64,000 nucleotides of DNA, taken from assembly GCF_014694375.1 (NCBI RefSeq), contig NZ_JAAUWW010000018.1, positions 1-64,000 of the forward strand. The letters run 5' to 3'. Position 1 is the stretch's first letter, and each line of letters begins with the position of its first letter. The translations under genes and the position numbers were made by a program. The notes beneath the pieces were generated by a model. That model saw only the letters and a program-made list of their open reading frames with translations. It ran no database searches and had not been told where the DNA came from. Shown one piece after another: positions 45,832 through 55,184 of this stretch. The stretch comes from Vibrio sp. S17_S38. GTDB lineage: Bacteria > Pseudomonadota > Gammaproteobacteria > Enterobacterales > Vibrionaceae.

Positions 45832-46914
45832 TTATAAGTGAGTAACAAATGTCCCTTCAGGAACGACAGGTAAATATTTTTTATAAAAATCACGATAAGC
45901 AGCTTTAGGGTCAAGATCACTAAAAAGATCTGGGTACAACGCTTTCGCATAAAATTGCAGCATAGCGCCATCTAAAATAGTTCGACATGCACCATGATAA
46001 GCAGCGTACATGCGATTATTTTTTACCGCTGATATTGTTGACCATCCTGTACGATTTTTAAATTTAGCTAAACGTTGCTTCGCTAAGTTTTCATCAACGC
46101 CTTGTCCCATCAACATAGAATCATTACCTGAACCTGATTCATAACCGGTAATAACGATAACATCTGGATTCGATACGATGATTTGCTCTGGATTTAATTT
46201 GCCCCACCACTCAACAAAAGGGGCTGAGATATTATCGCCTCCCGCCATCGTTGCCATTGCGCCCCACATATTTTTACCAAAGGTATACCCAATTTCATTA
46301 ACCCCAGATGCGCCATATTCTGTATAAATTTTTGGTTTAGGTAAATTCGCCTTTTTTAAACGATCAGTGATCATTTCTAAATTCTGCTTATATTCATCCG
46401 CAATTTTTTTTGCTCGCGCTTGTTGCCCGGTGATCACACCAATTAACTCAGTACTCTTTACATGGTTTTCTAACGTTTGTGCATTGTAATCCACGACTAA
46501 AACAGGAATGCCCGCTTCTTCAATACGAGTAATATCAGAGCCTAAACCTTTATATTGCCACTCAGCGAGCATCAATAAATCTGGACGGAGGCTAATTACC
46601 TTTTCGACTGAAAAAGTATTGGTATCAACACGGCCTATTCCCGGTATTTTATCTAAAGATGGTCGGTGTTTTACATAAAGTTCCCAATTAGATGAACGTG
46701 CTTGCCAAATATATTTCGACATACCCACCACATTGTCGTATGCCTTTTCAGTTCCTATCGCCATATAATCTTCAGGATAGAACCCAACAATTACTCTTTG
46801 AGCGGGAGCATTGAATGTCACTTCTCGCCCAAGGATATCGGTTACTGTAGTGACTTGTGAAAAGACAAAAGAACTAAAAAAAAGAGCCATAATGCTCAAG
46901 AGTTTTATATGCAT
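45832..46914 (-). CDS. Iron-complex ABC transporter substrate-binding protein
   Basis: This 360-residue binding protein is of the PF01497 type (BtuF/FepB-like). It has a signal peptide (cleavage near VFSQVT), the opening ITDILGREVTFNAPAQRVIVGFYPE, the mid segment LRPDLLMLAEWQ and the PDVIVITGYESGSG segment. It is divergent from a FecCD permease and ATPase pair, with a 191-bp shared control region, and together they form a complete importer. At 360 residues it is longer than most siderophore-binding proteins, and the ligand could be a siderophore, heme or another metal chelate. Confidence 0.87.
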   Translation of the reverse strand: MHIKLLSIMALFFSSFVFSQVTTVTDILGREVTFNAPAQRVIVGFYPEDYMAIGTEKAYDNVVGMSKYIWQARSSNWELYVKHRPSLDKIPGIGRVDTNTFSVEKVISLRPDLLMLAEWQYKGLGSDITRIEEAGIPVLVVDYNAQTLENHVKSTELIGVITGQQARAKKIADEYKQNLEMITDRLKKANLPKPKIYTEYGASGVNEIGYTFGKNMWGAMATMAGGDNISAPFVEWWGKLNPEQIIVSNPDVIVITGYESGSGNDSMLMGQGVDENLAKQRLAKFKNRTGWSTISAVKNNRMYAAYHGACRTILDGAMLQFYAKALYPDLFSDLDPKAAYRDFYKKYLPVVPEGTFVTHL

Positions 46915-46991
46915 GTACCAAGCCTTTTATAAATGAGAAGGAATAAAAAAGTAGGCCACGATTCTAGCTGTATAACAAATAAACATGCAAA

Positions 46992-47018
46992 TAGTATTTA
47001 TTATCAATTGCATTTATA
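46992..47018. promoter_or_regulatory. Possible Fur box in the divergent importer promoter
   Basis: TATTTATTATCAATTGCATTTA (within 46995-47016) fits the repeated AT-rich Fur hexamer pattern. It lies between the divergent binding-protein and permease genes, just upstream of a TTGACA element (47024-47029). The match is looser than at 45617-45635. Confidence 0.45.
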
Positions 47019-47105
47019 GGGTTTTGACATAAAATACATTGCCGTTGATTACCCCATCAATATTTCCATTCACAGTATTAAGAATCAAGTAATTAGGTCA
47101 TTGTA

Positions 47106-48158
47106 ATGCAAAGTACCATGCTGCTAGAAGCGATTGAAAAACAAAGAAAAAGTGAACGTCGACGTATTATGATTATTAGCCTTTTCTGCTTTATTCTTCT
47201 GGCTTCATTTATTCTCGATGTCATGACTGGCCCTTCAATGCTTGATGCATCTCGAGTGATCAATGCGTTATTAGGATCCATCGGATTACCTTTTCAAGTT
47301 GATCCTTCAACCCATGTCATCGTGACAAATTTACGTTTGCCGATTGCATTAATGGCTATTATTGTCGGCGGCGCTCTAGGAATGGGCGGCGCTGAAATGC
47401 AAACCTTATTAAATAACCCAATGGCGAGTCCATATACGTTGGGTATGGCAGCGGCGGCTGGATTTGGCGCGGCACTGATGCTCTACATCGGATCATTGGG
47501 AATGAACAGCGATTATGCCGTCCCTATTGGTGCATTTGTATTCTGTATGCTCTCCGCATGTTTCTTATTCGCACTTGCTTCAATGAGGCATATTACTTCA
47601 GGGCAGTTAATCCTTGCAGGTATCGCGCTGCTATTTTTATTTCAATCCTTACTATCTTTAGTCCAATTCATCTCATCCCCTGAATTAAGCCAACAAATAC
47701 TATTTTGGCTATTTGGAAGTTTATCCAAAGCAACGTGGACTAACGTAGCGATTACATCCGTTGTCATCATTGGTGGTTTCATTCTATTAATGAAAGACTC
47801 TTGGAAACTAACCGCGTTACGACTAGGTGAAGAACGAGCGAAAAGTGTTGGCGTAAACGTGGCGGCTCTACGATTAAGAACCCTCTTTATTGTCGCGGTA
47901 ATGACCGCAACAATAACCAGTTTTGTCGGAATTATTGGTTTTATTGGGATCGTAGCCCCTAATATTTCAAAAATACTGGTTGGTGAGGATCAACGATTCT
48001 TTCTGCCTCTCTCTTTTTTAATTGGCGCATTTCTTCTTTCTACCGCATCGGTACTATCAAAAGTTATCGTCCCCGGAGCCTTATTTCCTATTGGGATCGT
48101 CACTGCCATCATCGGAGTTCCTTTCTTTTTTTGGCTTATTATTATGAAGCGAGGTTAG
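47106..48158 (+). CDS. FecCD-family iron-complex ABC permease
   Basis: The 350-residue permease has about ten membrane helices and the FecCD hallmarks GGALGMGGAEMQTLLNNPMASPYTLGMAAAAGFGA and FVGIIGFIGIVAPNISK. It has a longer basic N-terminus (EKQRKSERRRIM) before the first helix. It is a single FecCD module, so it should act as a homodimer with the ATPase encoded next. Confidence 0.92.
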   Translation: MQSTMLLEAIEKQRKSERRRIMIISLFCFILLASFILDVMTGPSMLDASRVINALLGSIGLPFQVDPSTHVIVTNLRLPIALMAIIVGGALGMGGAEMQTLLNNPMASPYTLGMAAAAGFGAALMLYIGSLGMNSDYAVPIGAFVFCMLSACFLFALASMRHITSGQLILAGIALLFLFQSLLSLVQFISSPELSQQILFWLFGSLSKATWTNVAITSVVIIGGFILLMKDSWKLTALRLGEERAKSVGVNVAALRLRTLFIVAVMTATITSFVGIIGFIGIVAPNISKILVGEDQRFFLPLSFLIGAFLLSTASVLSKVIVPGALFPIGIVTAIIGVPFFFWLIIMKRG

Positions 48159-48160
48159 TC

Positions 48161-48934
48161 GTGCTCATTGCAGATCATATACATATTCAAATAGGCACAT
48201 TAACTCTCGCTGAAGATATGAGCTTTCGTTTACCCCAAGGGCAAGTCACGGCTATTTTAGGCCCAAATGGCACCGGGAAAAGCACGCTACTAAAAGCATT
48301 ATTTGGTGATATAAAACTCGATAAAGGTAGCATCAGTCACTCACAAGAATCTCTCTCCTATCAGTCTCTTTCTCAATGGCGAAATCGATTTGGTTACATG
48401 CCTCAAGACATTCATCTTGATGTTAATTTAACCGTTATTGAAGTCATATTGTTGGGACGCTTAGATGCTCTTAGTTTACGTGTTGATGAAAGCATGCTAA
48501 CAGAAGCATTGAACATCTTAGATAATATGGGACTGTCGCATTTAGCGAACCGAAATGTCAGTACATTAAGTGGCGGGCAAAGCCAAATGGTGCTGTTTGC
48601 TCAAGCATTAATGAGAAATCCTAAAATCATGATGCTAGATGAACCTGTCAGCGCCCTCGATTTACACCATCAGCATGTCTTGCTTAACCACCTTTGTTAC
48701 AAAACTCGTACTCAGCAATATATTTCTATTATGGTATTACATGATCTAAACCTTGCCGCTCAGTATGCGGATAATTTGCTCGTGATGAAACAGGGAAAAC
48801 TCGTCGCCTTTGGCGCACCATCCGATATATTAACCTCAGAATTAATACAAGATGTGTACAACGTAGAAGCGCAAGTATTCATCGATGACAGTGGCATTCC
48901 ATTTGTAAGAACTCTACGGACACAAACGGCATAA
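48161..48934 (+). CDS. Iron-complex ABC transporter ATPase
   Basis: The ATPase has Walker A GPNGTGKSTLLKALFG, signature TLSGGQSQMVLFAQ, Walker B IMMLDEPVSALDLHHQ and switch His LHDLNLA, all typical of FecE/FhuC-type subunits. The frame opens at ATG 48131 inside the permease gene. The GTG at 48161 has a GAGG element (48151-48154) at proper distance, starts 2 bp after the permease stop and gives the normal LIADHIHIQ N-terminus, so I take it as the start (257 residues). Confidence 0.9.
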   Translation: MLIADHIHIQIGTLTLAEDMSFRLPQGQVTAILGPNGTGKSTLLKALFGDIKLDKGSISHSQESLSYQSLSQWRNRFGYMPQDIHLDVNLTVIEVILLGRLDALSLRVDESMLTEALNILDNMGLSHLANRNVSTLSGGQSQMVLFAQALMRNPKIMMLDEPVSALDLHHQHVLLNHLCYKTRTQQYISIMVLHDLNLAAQYADNLLVMKQGKLVAFGAPSDILTSELIQDVYNVEAQVFIDDSGIPFVRTLRTQTA

Positions 48935-48978
48935 AAGCATCACATACAATGTCTTTTGAATAAGGTTACAACTCTAAA

Positions 48979-50196
48979 ATGAAATTGAATCATTTACAGC
49001 GCGATTGGAATTTATTGTCTGCCGCCGGGCGAGTTTTAGTCTTCAATAGTTTTAGCTTTAATCTTGGCTTTTATATGTTATTGCCTTATTTGGCGGAACA
49101 TTTACAAAACTTAGGCTTTAGTGGTTGGTATATTGGATTCATCATTGGTCTGCGTGTCCTGAGCCAACAAGGATTATTTCTGGTTGGAGGAACTCTCGGG
49201 GACAAATTTGGTTATAAAACCATGATCCTTTGGGGTTGTATTATTCGTATCATTGGTTTTATTTTACTGGCGGTCAGCACAAACTTTACCACGATTGTAT
49301 TAGGTGCATTTTTTACTGGATTTGCTGGTGCCTTATTTACCCCAAGTAGCCAAGCTTACCTTGCTTCTGAGTACCCAGATAACCAAGAAAGAAATCGCGT
49401 TTTTGTTCTACAGCGACTCGCCAGTGAAGCTGGTATGTTAATTGGTCCATTGATCGGATTAAGTTTATTCACAATGGATTTTTTATGGGTTGGCATCAGT
49501 TCAGCGGCTATTTTTTCCATTTTACTGGTATTACAATGGCACTACTTACCGACCAATACAAAAGTACAACACTCAGATCCAAAGCAGCTATTTTTGCTTG
49601 ATTGGTGGGTAATGTTACAAAACAAACCTTTTATCTACTTTGCCCTCGCGACATCCGCTTATCCAATACTTTTCCATCAACTCTACCTAAGTATTCCACA
49701 TCAAATTAGAACTCAAACCGGCGATCCATCGATCATCACAGTGGTATTTATGGTGTCATCATTAATGGGTGTATTACTACAACTTCCAACTAGCCACTGG
49801 GTAGAGAAAAAGTTAGGAGTCGCAAAAGGGATGGGTTTAGGTATATCGATTATGGGTGGTGCATTTCTGATGTTAGATCTGAACACCCCATTTTGGCCTT
49901 CATTACCATTTGTTTTATGTGCCGCCTTACTCAGTATAGGCTCGATGATGATTTATCCACTTATCGGCGCTTACATACCTCGATTTTCCACCCCATCACG
50001 TTTAGCCAGTTATTATGGTTTACATTCCTGCATTGGTGGTTTCTTCGCTTTTCTCGGTAATTGGATTGCAGGCTGGTTACTCGATATACCTGACTTTAAT
50101 CCCATGTGGCTATGGGTCGGATTCTCGTCTATCAGTATCGCTTCAGGAATTTGGCTGTACCATCAAATACTTAGCAGCAATACCTCGCAAGCCTAA
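48979..50196 (+). CDS. MFS transporter linked to iron uptake (possible siderophore exporter)
   Basis: The 405-residue major facilitator protein has twelve predicted helices, the loop 2-3 motif GGTLGDKFGYKTM and GFAGALFTPSSQAYLA in helix 5. It starts 44 bp after the iron ABC ATPase on the same strand and is probably cotranscribed. Members in such places often export siderophores or their biosynthetic intermediates, but no siderophore synthesis gene is in this window. Its stop codon directly abuts the stop of the convergent hydrolase-like gene, with no intergenic base. Confidence 0.85.
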   Translation: MKLNHLQRDWNLLSAAGRVLVFNSFSFNLGFYMLLPYLAEHLQNLGFSGWYIGFIIGLRVLSQQGLFLVGGTLGDKFGYKTMILWGCIIRIIGFILLAVSTNFTTIVLGAFFTGFAGALFTPSSQAYLASEYPDNQERNRVFVLQRLASEAGMLIGPLIGLSLFTMDFLWVGISSAAIFSILLVLQWHYLPTNTKVQHSDPKQLFLLDWWVMLQNKPFIYFALATSAYPILFHQLYLSIPHQIRTQTGDPSIITVVFMVSSLMGVLLQLPTSHWVEKKLGVAKGMGLGISIMGGAFLMLDLNTPFWPSLPFVLCAALLSIGSMMIYPLIGAYIPRFSTPSRLASYYGLHSCIGGFFAFLGNWIAGWLLDIPDFNPMWLWVGFSSISIASGIWLYHQILSSNTSQA

Positions 50197-51228
50197 CTAC
50201 AACAGTAGTTGTAACTTGTGCTCTATCACTGGATCATCCGGTGCAATCTGTTGCGCGACTTCCAAAAGTTGTACGGCATCTTGAGGGTTTGCTTTTTGAT
50301 GCTTAACGGCAATATTTACTAAAGTCTGAACATCAATTTTTGCCTGATGTTCTTGTACATGTTCCTTTTTTTCATCAATCAAAACATTGTGTGCCTTGCT
50401 CAGTAGTTGCAAACGATGAACAGAGTTAGCATTCGCCTTATTGAGTTTATGATAATAGTCCTCTTTCAAGCGAAGTGTTTTGGTTTGATGACGAAACTGA
50501 GCAATATCTATTTGTTGATGGCGAATAAAATCCACAGCGACTTGCTTATAAAAACCAAATTTATTGAGATAGGTTGCATGAGTGCCATGCCCCATTCCAA
50601 AGACTCTTAAATGCGTCAATTCAGGGTAACGCTTTGCATGCAATCGATCGATTTTATTGGTCGGATCATAAATAATATAACCTTTGGCATTCCCAAGATC
50701 CAAATCGTGATAATCACCTTCCCAATCAAACTGTTGAGCAATTTCAGTGCTGGTTCTGTTATCCCATGGGGCAAGATCTTTGTTCTTAGTACTGACAGGA
50801 TGAAATAGCAGTACCTGATTTAATTTAAGTAATTTCGAAAAAGCACCAATAGCGAAACCACCTCGACTCAGTCCATAACCTAAACGAGACTCAAAGGGCG
50901 TAAGTAATGTTGATAATTGCTCGAGAAAGAAAATGACGTTGCGATTACGAAACCAGTTACTTTTACCCAGATGCTGAAAGGCAATAATGTTAACGTTTTG
51001 TTTCTGGGCAAGTGTATAGCCCCAAGGCGAAAAGTCCGAATGTAAGTCCTGTTCTTGTAGATTGGTGCCAGCAGGCGAGAAGGTGAACAGTAAGGGTTTG
51101 TTAAGATCAACAAATTGATATTTCACAAAAACACCGTCAAGTATATCCTCTCCAGACATTGGTAGCCTGGCTTGCTGCTCTTGTCGAGCAAGCGCTGACC
51201 ATTCATCCAACCAATACAGTAACTTCAT
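50197..51228 (-). CDS. Alpha/beta-hydrolase-like protein with extra C-terminal helical region
   Basis: The 343-residue protein has a hydrolase-like fold: the nucleophile-elbow sequence GYGLSRGGFAIGAF (Ser in GLSRG) and a late GMGHGTHATYL with a candidate catalytic His. Strand and turn segments such as LLFTFSPAGTN and VNIIAFQHLG lie between. Residues after about 250 are helical and charged and end in a TPR-like repeat (DAVQLLEVAQQIAPDDPVIEHK). No signal peptide is present. I do not recognise a named family. It is paralogous to the next gene (51309-52082), which lacks the C-terminal region. A siderophore esterase or a role in polysaccharide metabolism are only guesses. Confidence 0.7.
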   Translation of the reverse strand: MKLLYWLDEWSALARQEQQARLPMSGEDILDGVFVKYQFVDLNKPLLFTFSPAGTNLQEQDLHSDFSPWGYTLAQKQNVNIIAFQHLGKSNWFRNRNVIFFLEQLSTLLTPFESRLGYGLSRGGFAIGAFSKLLKLNQVLLFHPVSTKNKDLAPWDNRTSTEIAQQFDWEGDYHDLDLGNAKGYIIYDPTNKIDRLHAKRYPELTHLRVFGMGHGTHATYLNKFGFYKQVAVDFIRHQQIDIAQFRHQTKTLRLKEDYYHKLNKANANSVHRLQLLSKAHNVLIDEKKEHVQEHQAKIDVQTLVNIAVKHQKANPQDAVQLLEVAQQIAPDDPVIEHKLQLLL

Positions 51229-51308
51229 TTATCCTCCATCTAAATTGCCCTTAAGCAATTGTCTTAAAATTTATTATTTATGTGTCATATTCATCATAAA
51301 CGGTGTCA

Positions 51309-52082
51309 TCAGTGCTCTTTTAAAAACTGGGTTTTGGCTTGTTCACTAAATTGAGAAATATCTATTTTCTGGTGCTGGATAAATTGCTCGACCATCTGGT
51401 TGTAAAAATCTTTCCTATCCAACTCATTAGGATGTACGCCATGGCCCATGCCGACGACTTTAAAGTGAGTCAATTCAGGGTAACGTTGTGCATGACGCCG
51501 ATCTATATCGTTGGTGGGATCATAAATAATATAACCATCGGCTTTTCCCAGATCTCGATCATGATAATGATCTTCCCAATTAAACTGCTGTGCTAATTCA
51601 GTGCTGGATCGGTCATCCCATGGCACTAGAGATTTATTTTTACTGCTCACAGGATAAAACAATAAAATATGGTCAAGCTTGAGCAGATTAGCGAACGCAC
51701 CAATGGCAAACCCTCCTCGGCTTAAGCCATAACCTAAACGGCACGGAAAGGGCATCAACATCATGGATAATTGTTCAAGAAAATCGATTAAGTTAGAGCT
51801 GCGGAACCAATTGCTAACACCGAGGTGTTGGAAAGAAATAATATTCACTTGTTGCTGTTGAGCTAATTGATAACCCCAAGGAGAAAAGTGAGGGTGTAAA
51901 TCCTGCTCTTTTATATCGGTGCCGGAAGGAGAAAAAGTAAACAGTAATGGTTTGTTTAAATCCACTAAATCATATTTAACAAACACGTTATCTAGTAGGC
52001 TGGATCCGGAGAATGGTAGTTTGGATTGCTGATCTTCTTGAGAAAGGGATATCCATTCACTCAACCAGTACAATAACTTCAT
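51309..52082 (-). CDS. Alpha/beta-hydrolase-like protein, short paralogue
   Basis: The 257-residue protein is clearly homologous along its whole length to residues 1-257 of the neighbouring gene. Shared segments include MKLLYWL, DLNKPLLFTFSP, GYGLSRGGFAIGAF and GMGHGVH. It stops at the point where the paralogue's C-terminal helical extension begins. The pair arose by tandem duplication, and this copy either lost the extension or the other gained it. The 80-bp gap suggests cotranscription. The function is unknown; the Ser and His of a hydrolase active site are kept in both. Confidence 0.7.
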   Translation of the reverse strand: MKLLYWLSEWISLSQEDQQSKLPFSGSSLLDNVFVKYDLVDLNKPLLFTFSPSGTDIKEQDLHPHFSPWGYQLAQQQQVNIISFQHLGVSNWFRSSNLIDFLEQLSMMLMPFPCRLGYGLSRGGFAIGAFANLLKLDHILLFYPVSSKNKSLVPWDDRSSTELAQQFNWEDHYHDRDLGKADGYIIYDPTNDIDRRHAQRYPELTHFKVVGMGHGVHPNELDRKDFYNQMVEQFIQHQKIDISQFSEQAKTQFLKEH

Positions 52083-52155
52083 TTATCCTCTCTGTTGAGC
52101 TGTATGGACGGCGCACTTTATCAAAAAAGTAAGAAAAATGATAGATGACAGACTT

Positions 52156-53175
52156 CTACGCAATCGGCAGCCAATACTCCATATACGCTTGCGGGCTATC
52201 TGCTTGATAATCCGGGCTATACATTTCCAACTCAATTCCATCGATGCCACGGTAACCACTGTTTGGCAACCAATGTGAGATCAGCCATTCCAATCGGTGT
52301 TTTAATCCGCTAATTGGACCAACATGAGGTAGCACAACATATTCTTGTGTTGGAACCTCGAAATAATGAAGCGAGCGTTGGTCTACGTTGGTGTTGGTGT
52401 TGGTGTTGGTGCTAATAGATAGACTACCGGTAGGTAAGCTGTCAACAGGCATGCCAGCCCAATAGTCTAGAGTTTGCGGTTCAAGGGACGGATATTCAAT
52501 AACATCACGGGAGGCATCAACGACTCCAATAAAGGTTTGAGCTAATGGAGATATAAAACATGATGAGTGTTGATGAAATCGCTGCCAAATTTTTGGCACT
52601 TCACTCTCAAAATTAGGGTTGAGAGAAAAGAGTCCTGTTATTGCGCCGCGGCAGCCTTCAATGAAAAATTGTGGTTTATGCTCGATGCGGATCTGAATAA
52701 ATCTGGGATCGATTGGGCTATCAAACAATGTACATCCAACACTATGATTGGCTTTTGAGGCTAGCATTAAAGCGGTTATCGGTTGGCGTAATCCAGTGCG
52801 CAAACCTCTTTGTTTATACGCCCGAGGGGAACAAGAAAAGAACTGTTTAAAAGCACGACTAAAACTGATTTCCGAACTAAAACCAAATTGAAAAGCAATG
52901 TCTACAATTCGTTCTGAGCGTGAGTACAATAATAACTCTGCAGCCTTACTTAGTTTAATCTCACGAACATATTGCGCGACACTCAAGCCAGTTTTGGCAC
53001 TAAATACACGCTGTAATTGCCAGCGAGACCAACAACTTTTTTGGGACAAATCATCAAGTGTTAACGGTAAATCCAAATGATGGTGGATATAGTCCAACAC
53101 CTTTTCAATACGATTAAAGTGCGCTCCAAAATTAGCGCTGACCTCATCATTCACTTTCACCTCAACAGCAATCAT
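52156..53175 (-). CDS. AraC-family regulator with GyrI-like effector domain
   Basis: The 339-residue protein has an N-terminal AraC/XylS DNA-binding domain with two helix-turn-helix units (about 20-122, with LTLDDLSQKSCWSRWQLQRVFSAKTG and IVDIAFQFGFSSEISFSRAFKQFF). A C-terminal GyrI-like small-molecule binding domain ends in IDGIELEMYSPDYQ. The order is that of Rob/MarA-type proteins with an effector domain. It shares one base (TAATG) with the upstream TPR gene, so it belongs to the TonB2 operon. A hexanucleotide repeat encodes Asn-Thr repeats in the linker. Possible targets are the iron genes, by context only. Confidence 0.88.
   Translation of the reverse strand: MIAVEVKVNDEVSANFGAHFNRIEKVLDYIHHHLDLPLTLDDLSQKSCWSRWQLQRVFSAKTGLSVAQYVREIKLSKAAELLLYSRSERIVDIAFQFGFSSEISFSRAFKQFFSCSPRAYKQRGLRTGLRQPITALMLASKANHSVGCTLFDSPIDPRFIQIRIEHKPQFFIEGCRGAITGLFSLNPNFESEVPKIWQRFHQHSSCFISPLAQTFIGVVDASRDVIEYPSLEPQTLDYWAGMPVDSLPTGSLSISTNTNTNTNVDQRSLHYFEVPTQEYVVLPHVGPISGLKHRLEWLISHWLPNSGYRGIDGIELEMYSPDYQADSPQAYMEYWLPIA
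52387..52410. repeat. Hexanucleotide repeat in the AraC-family gene
   Basis: GTTGGT is repeated four times, encoding the Asn-Thr repeat (NTNTNTN) of the regulator on the minus strand. It is in frame, so a change in copy number would alter only linker length. Confidence 0.85.
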
Positions 53176-54479
53176 TACGCGGCAAACGCCTCCGAATCGT
53201 GCTCTACTTTTGAGGATTCATCTTGTTGTTCTTTATTTTCTAAAAAGACAATCCAAGTTTGCGCTGAAGCCGATGGTTGTTTTTCATTTAAACGTTTTGC
53301 TTCTGCTAATGCATCGTTGTATTTCTCTAACCGATACAGTAATTGAATTTTTGCCAATCCAAATTCCTTCACTTTCGCATAAGGTTTAGCTTTATCTATC
53401 ACTTTATTGGCTTCTACATAATGCTTTTGCTGAATTAATAATTGCGATAATGGCCAATAATATTGAGCATCACGATGCGCTAGAGATTGCCAAGTTTCAA
53501 TCGCTTTCGGCCATTCACGCGCTACCTGCCAATATTGCGCTTGAAGTTTATGATTCGCGATGGTTTTGGTCTCTGGAAATTGGTTAAACATCTCACCTAA
53601 AATACGTGCAGCACGTTCTGGTATTTTATTTTGTGCATACAATTGTGATAAGACTTTATAGTCATTCGCGGTAAAATCTAACGCTTGTTTTTTGGCTAAG
53701 GCATAAGTACTTAAAGCCGCCTCATTACGCCCTTGTTGTAATTGAGCAGAAATCTGTTGTTGCCACCAGCTCTTATTATCCGGTTCAAGTCGGATCAAGT
53801 TACTCAATGTGCTTTCGGCATTTTTCCATTGTTTTAATCGTAACTCTGCCACCACTTGGATCCGTAGCGCTTGAAGTTTGTGTTTAGGATCTTGCGTTCG
53901 GTACAAAATAATATAGCGCTTAACTTGTTGCCAATTCTGTTGCTGGTAATAACTGGCTGCAATACGAAAATATAGTTGATTAACATCTTTGGCATGCGAT
54001 AATTTTTCTTTGCCTGTCGCGTCATATTTCACCGCTAACGTTTTTTGATAGGCTGAAACCGCACCAGAAAAATCTTGCTGAGAATATAAAATATCGCCCA
54101 GCATTCTTTGTGTTTGCCACTGCGCTTTCGGCTCTAACGCCTTTAAGTTAACCGACGTGGTTAAAGCTTTGATCGATTGTTTAGGCTGCTCAGCCTGCCA
54201 ATAATAAATACCTAAAACTCGATTAACGAACGCAGTGTCATAATCATTTTTTGGCGTAAAACTGCTGAGTACTTCAATCGCTTTCGGCAAATGTCCTTCT
54301 TGTTCTAATTGGCTCGCTTGAACCAACTTCTTTCCTGTATATGGAGTGACATTTTGACTAAATACTAAGCTAGAAAAACTAAGTAATAGGCACAGAGTCA
54401 CAACCTGAAAGCAGCATTTAGCCACATGAGAAAATAGGCTATTGAGTTTGCATATTATCGATTGAGTTGACGTCATCAT
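53175..54479 (-). CDS. TPR protein of the TonB2 operon
   Basis: The 434-residue protein has a signal/anchor sequence (about 22-42, ending LVFSQ) and a series of tetratricopeptide-like helices. Segments of the type AKAIEVLSS, WKNAESTLSNLIRLEP and NDALAEAKRLNEKQP occur along the chain. A TPR protein in this position is a constant partner of the TonB2 cluster in vibrios; it may help stabilise the TonB complex in the periplasm. It overlaps tonB by 4 bp and araC by one base. Confidence 0.83.
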   Translation of the reverse strand: MMTSTQSIICKLNSLFSHVAKCCFQVVTLCLLLSFSSLVFSQNVTPYTGKKLVQASQLEQEGHLPKAIEVLSSFTPKNDYDTAFVNRVLGIYYWQAEQPKQSIKALTTSVNLKALEPKAQWQTQRMLGDILYSQQDFSGAVSAYQKTLAVKYDATGKEKLSHAKDVNQLYFRIAASYYQQQNWQQVKRYIILYRTQDPKHKLQALRIQVVAELRLKQWKNAESTLSNLIRLEPDNKSWWQQQISAQLQQGRNEAALSTYALAKKQALDFTANDYKVLSQLYAQNKIPERAARILGEMFNQFPETKTIANHKLQAQYWQVAREWPKAIETWQSLAHRDAQYYWPLSQLLIQQKHYVEANKVIDKAKPYAKVKEFGLAKIQLLYRLEKYNDALAEAKRLNEKQPSASAQTWIVFLENKEQQDESSKVEHDSEAFAA

Positions 54480-55171
54480 TGGCTGATCTTAAATTCAATT
54501 TTCACTTGTTGATTAGGCTGCTTCACGGCTTTACCACCTTCGATCTGTGGTTGGTATTTCCAATTTCTTAATGCTTGCACCGCAGAACGAACGAAAGCTT
54601 TACTTGGCTGCGCTTGAACCACTTGAATATCTTCCGGTCTACCCGATTCATTAATGGTAAAAGACATCACGACAAACCCTTCCACTCGACGTTGTAACAT
54701 ACGCGATGGATAATTGGGTTCAGCTCGATACAAAGGCATCGCTTGTTGCTGCTGACCGATATCACCCATTGAAGGCCCATTTGCCATCGAGGTATCAATG
54801 GTTGGCATATTAACGGCAACACCAAAATCGGATAACGCCAAGCTAGTATCGAGTGTCGCTTGTGGTGCATCCAGCTGAGGACTTGCCATTGCAGGACTTG
54901 ATGGCGAAGATAATTCCTGTGGTTGCTCGGGCACTTTTGGCGGCTCTGGCAATTGGCGCTGCCGGCGTTGCGATTGAGAATCTTGCTCTTGCATCACCAT
55001 ATCAAACATCAAAGCTGGCCCATTATCAGTGGCGCCTTTTTTCACGCTACCCACCATCCACGACATAAAACAAAACAATGCTATCGCCGTGACTAAAGCT
55101 AAAGGGATCGCTATCAACATCCGCTTGAGAGAATGATGTGCATCCAACTGAGGATTAAATATCTCACTCAT
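54476..55171 (-). CDS. tonB: Energy transducer TonB (TonB2 type)
   Basis: The 231-residue protein has one N-terminal membrane helix (about 17-38), a modest Pro/Gln-rich spacer (about 70-125, LPEPPKVPEQPQ) and a C-terminal TonB domain (about 145-231, with YPSRMLQRRVEGFVVMSFTINESGRPEDIQVV and RNWKYQP). The spacer is shorter than in TonB1, as expected for TonB2. It transmits proton-motive force to outer membrane receptors, such as the two in this window. The gene overlaps the TPR gene by 4 bp. Confidence 0.93.
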   Translation of the reverse strand: MSEIFNPQLDAHHSLKRMLIAIPLALVTAIALFCFMSWMVGSVKKGATDNGPALMFDMVMQEQDSQSQRRQRQLPEPPKVPEQPQELSSPSSPAMASPQLDAPQATLDTSLALSDFGVAVNMPTIDTSMANGPSMGDIGQQQQAMPLYRAEPNYPSRMLQRRVEGFVVMSFTINESGRPEDIQVVQAQPSKAFVRSAVQALRNWKYQPQIEGGKAVKQPNQQVKIEFKISQ

Positions 55172-55184
55172 CGGTTAATCACCC

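Noticed and set aside
48131..48160. Upstream ATG of the iron ABC ATPase inside the permease gene
   Set aside because: The GTG at 48161 has a better placed GAGG and yields the normal ATPase N-terminus.
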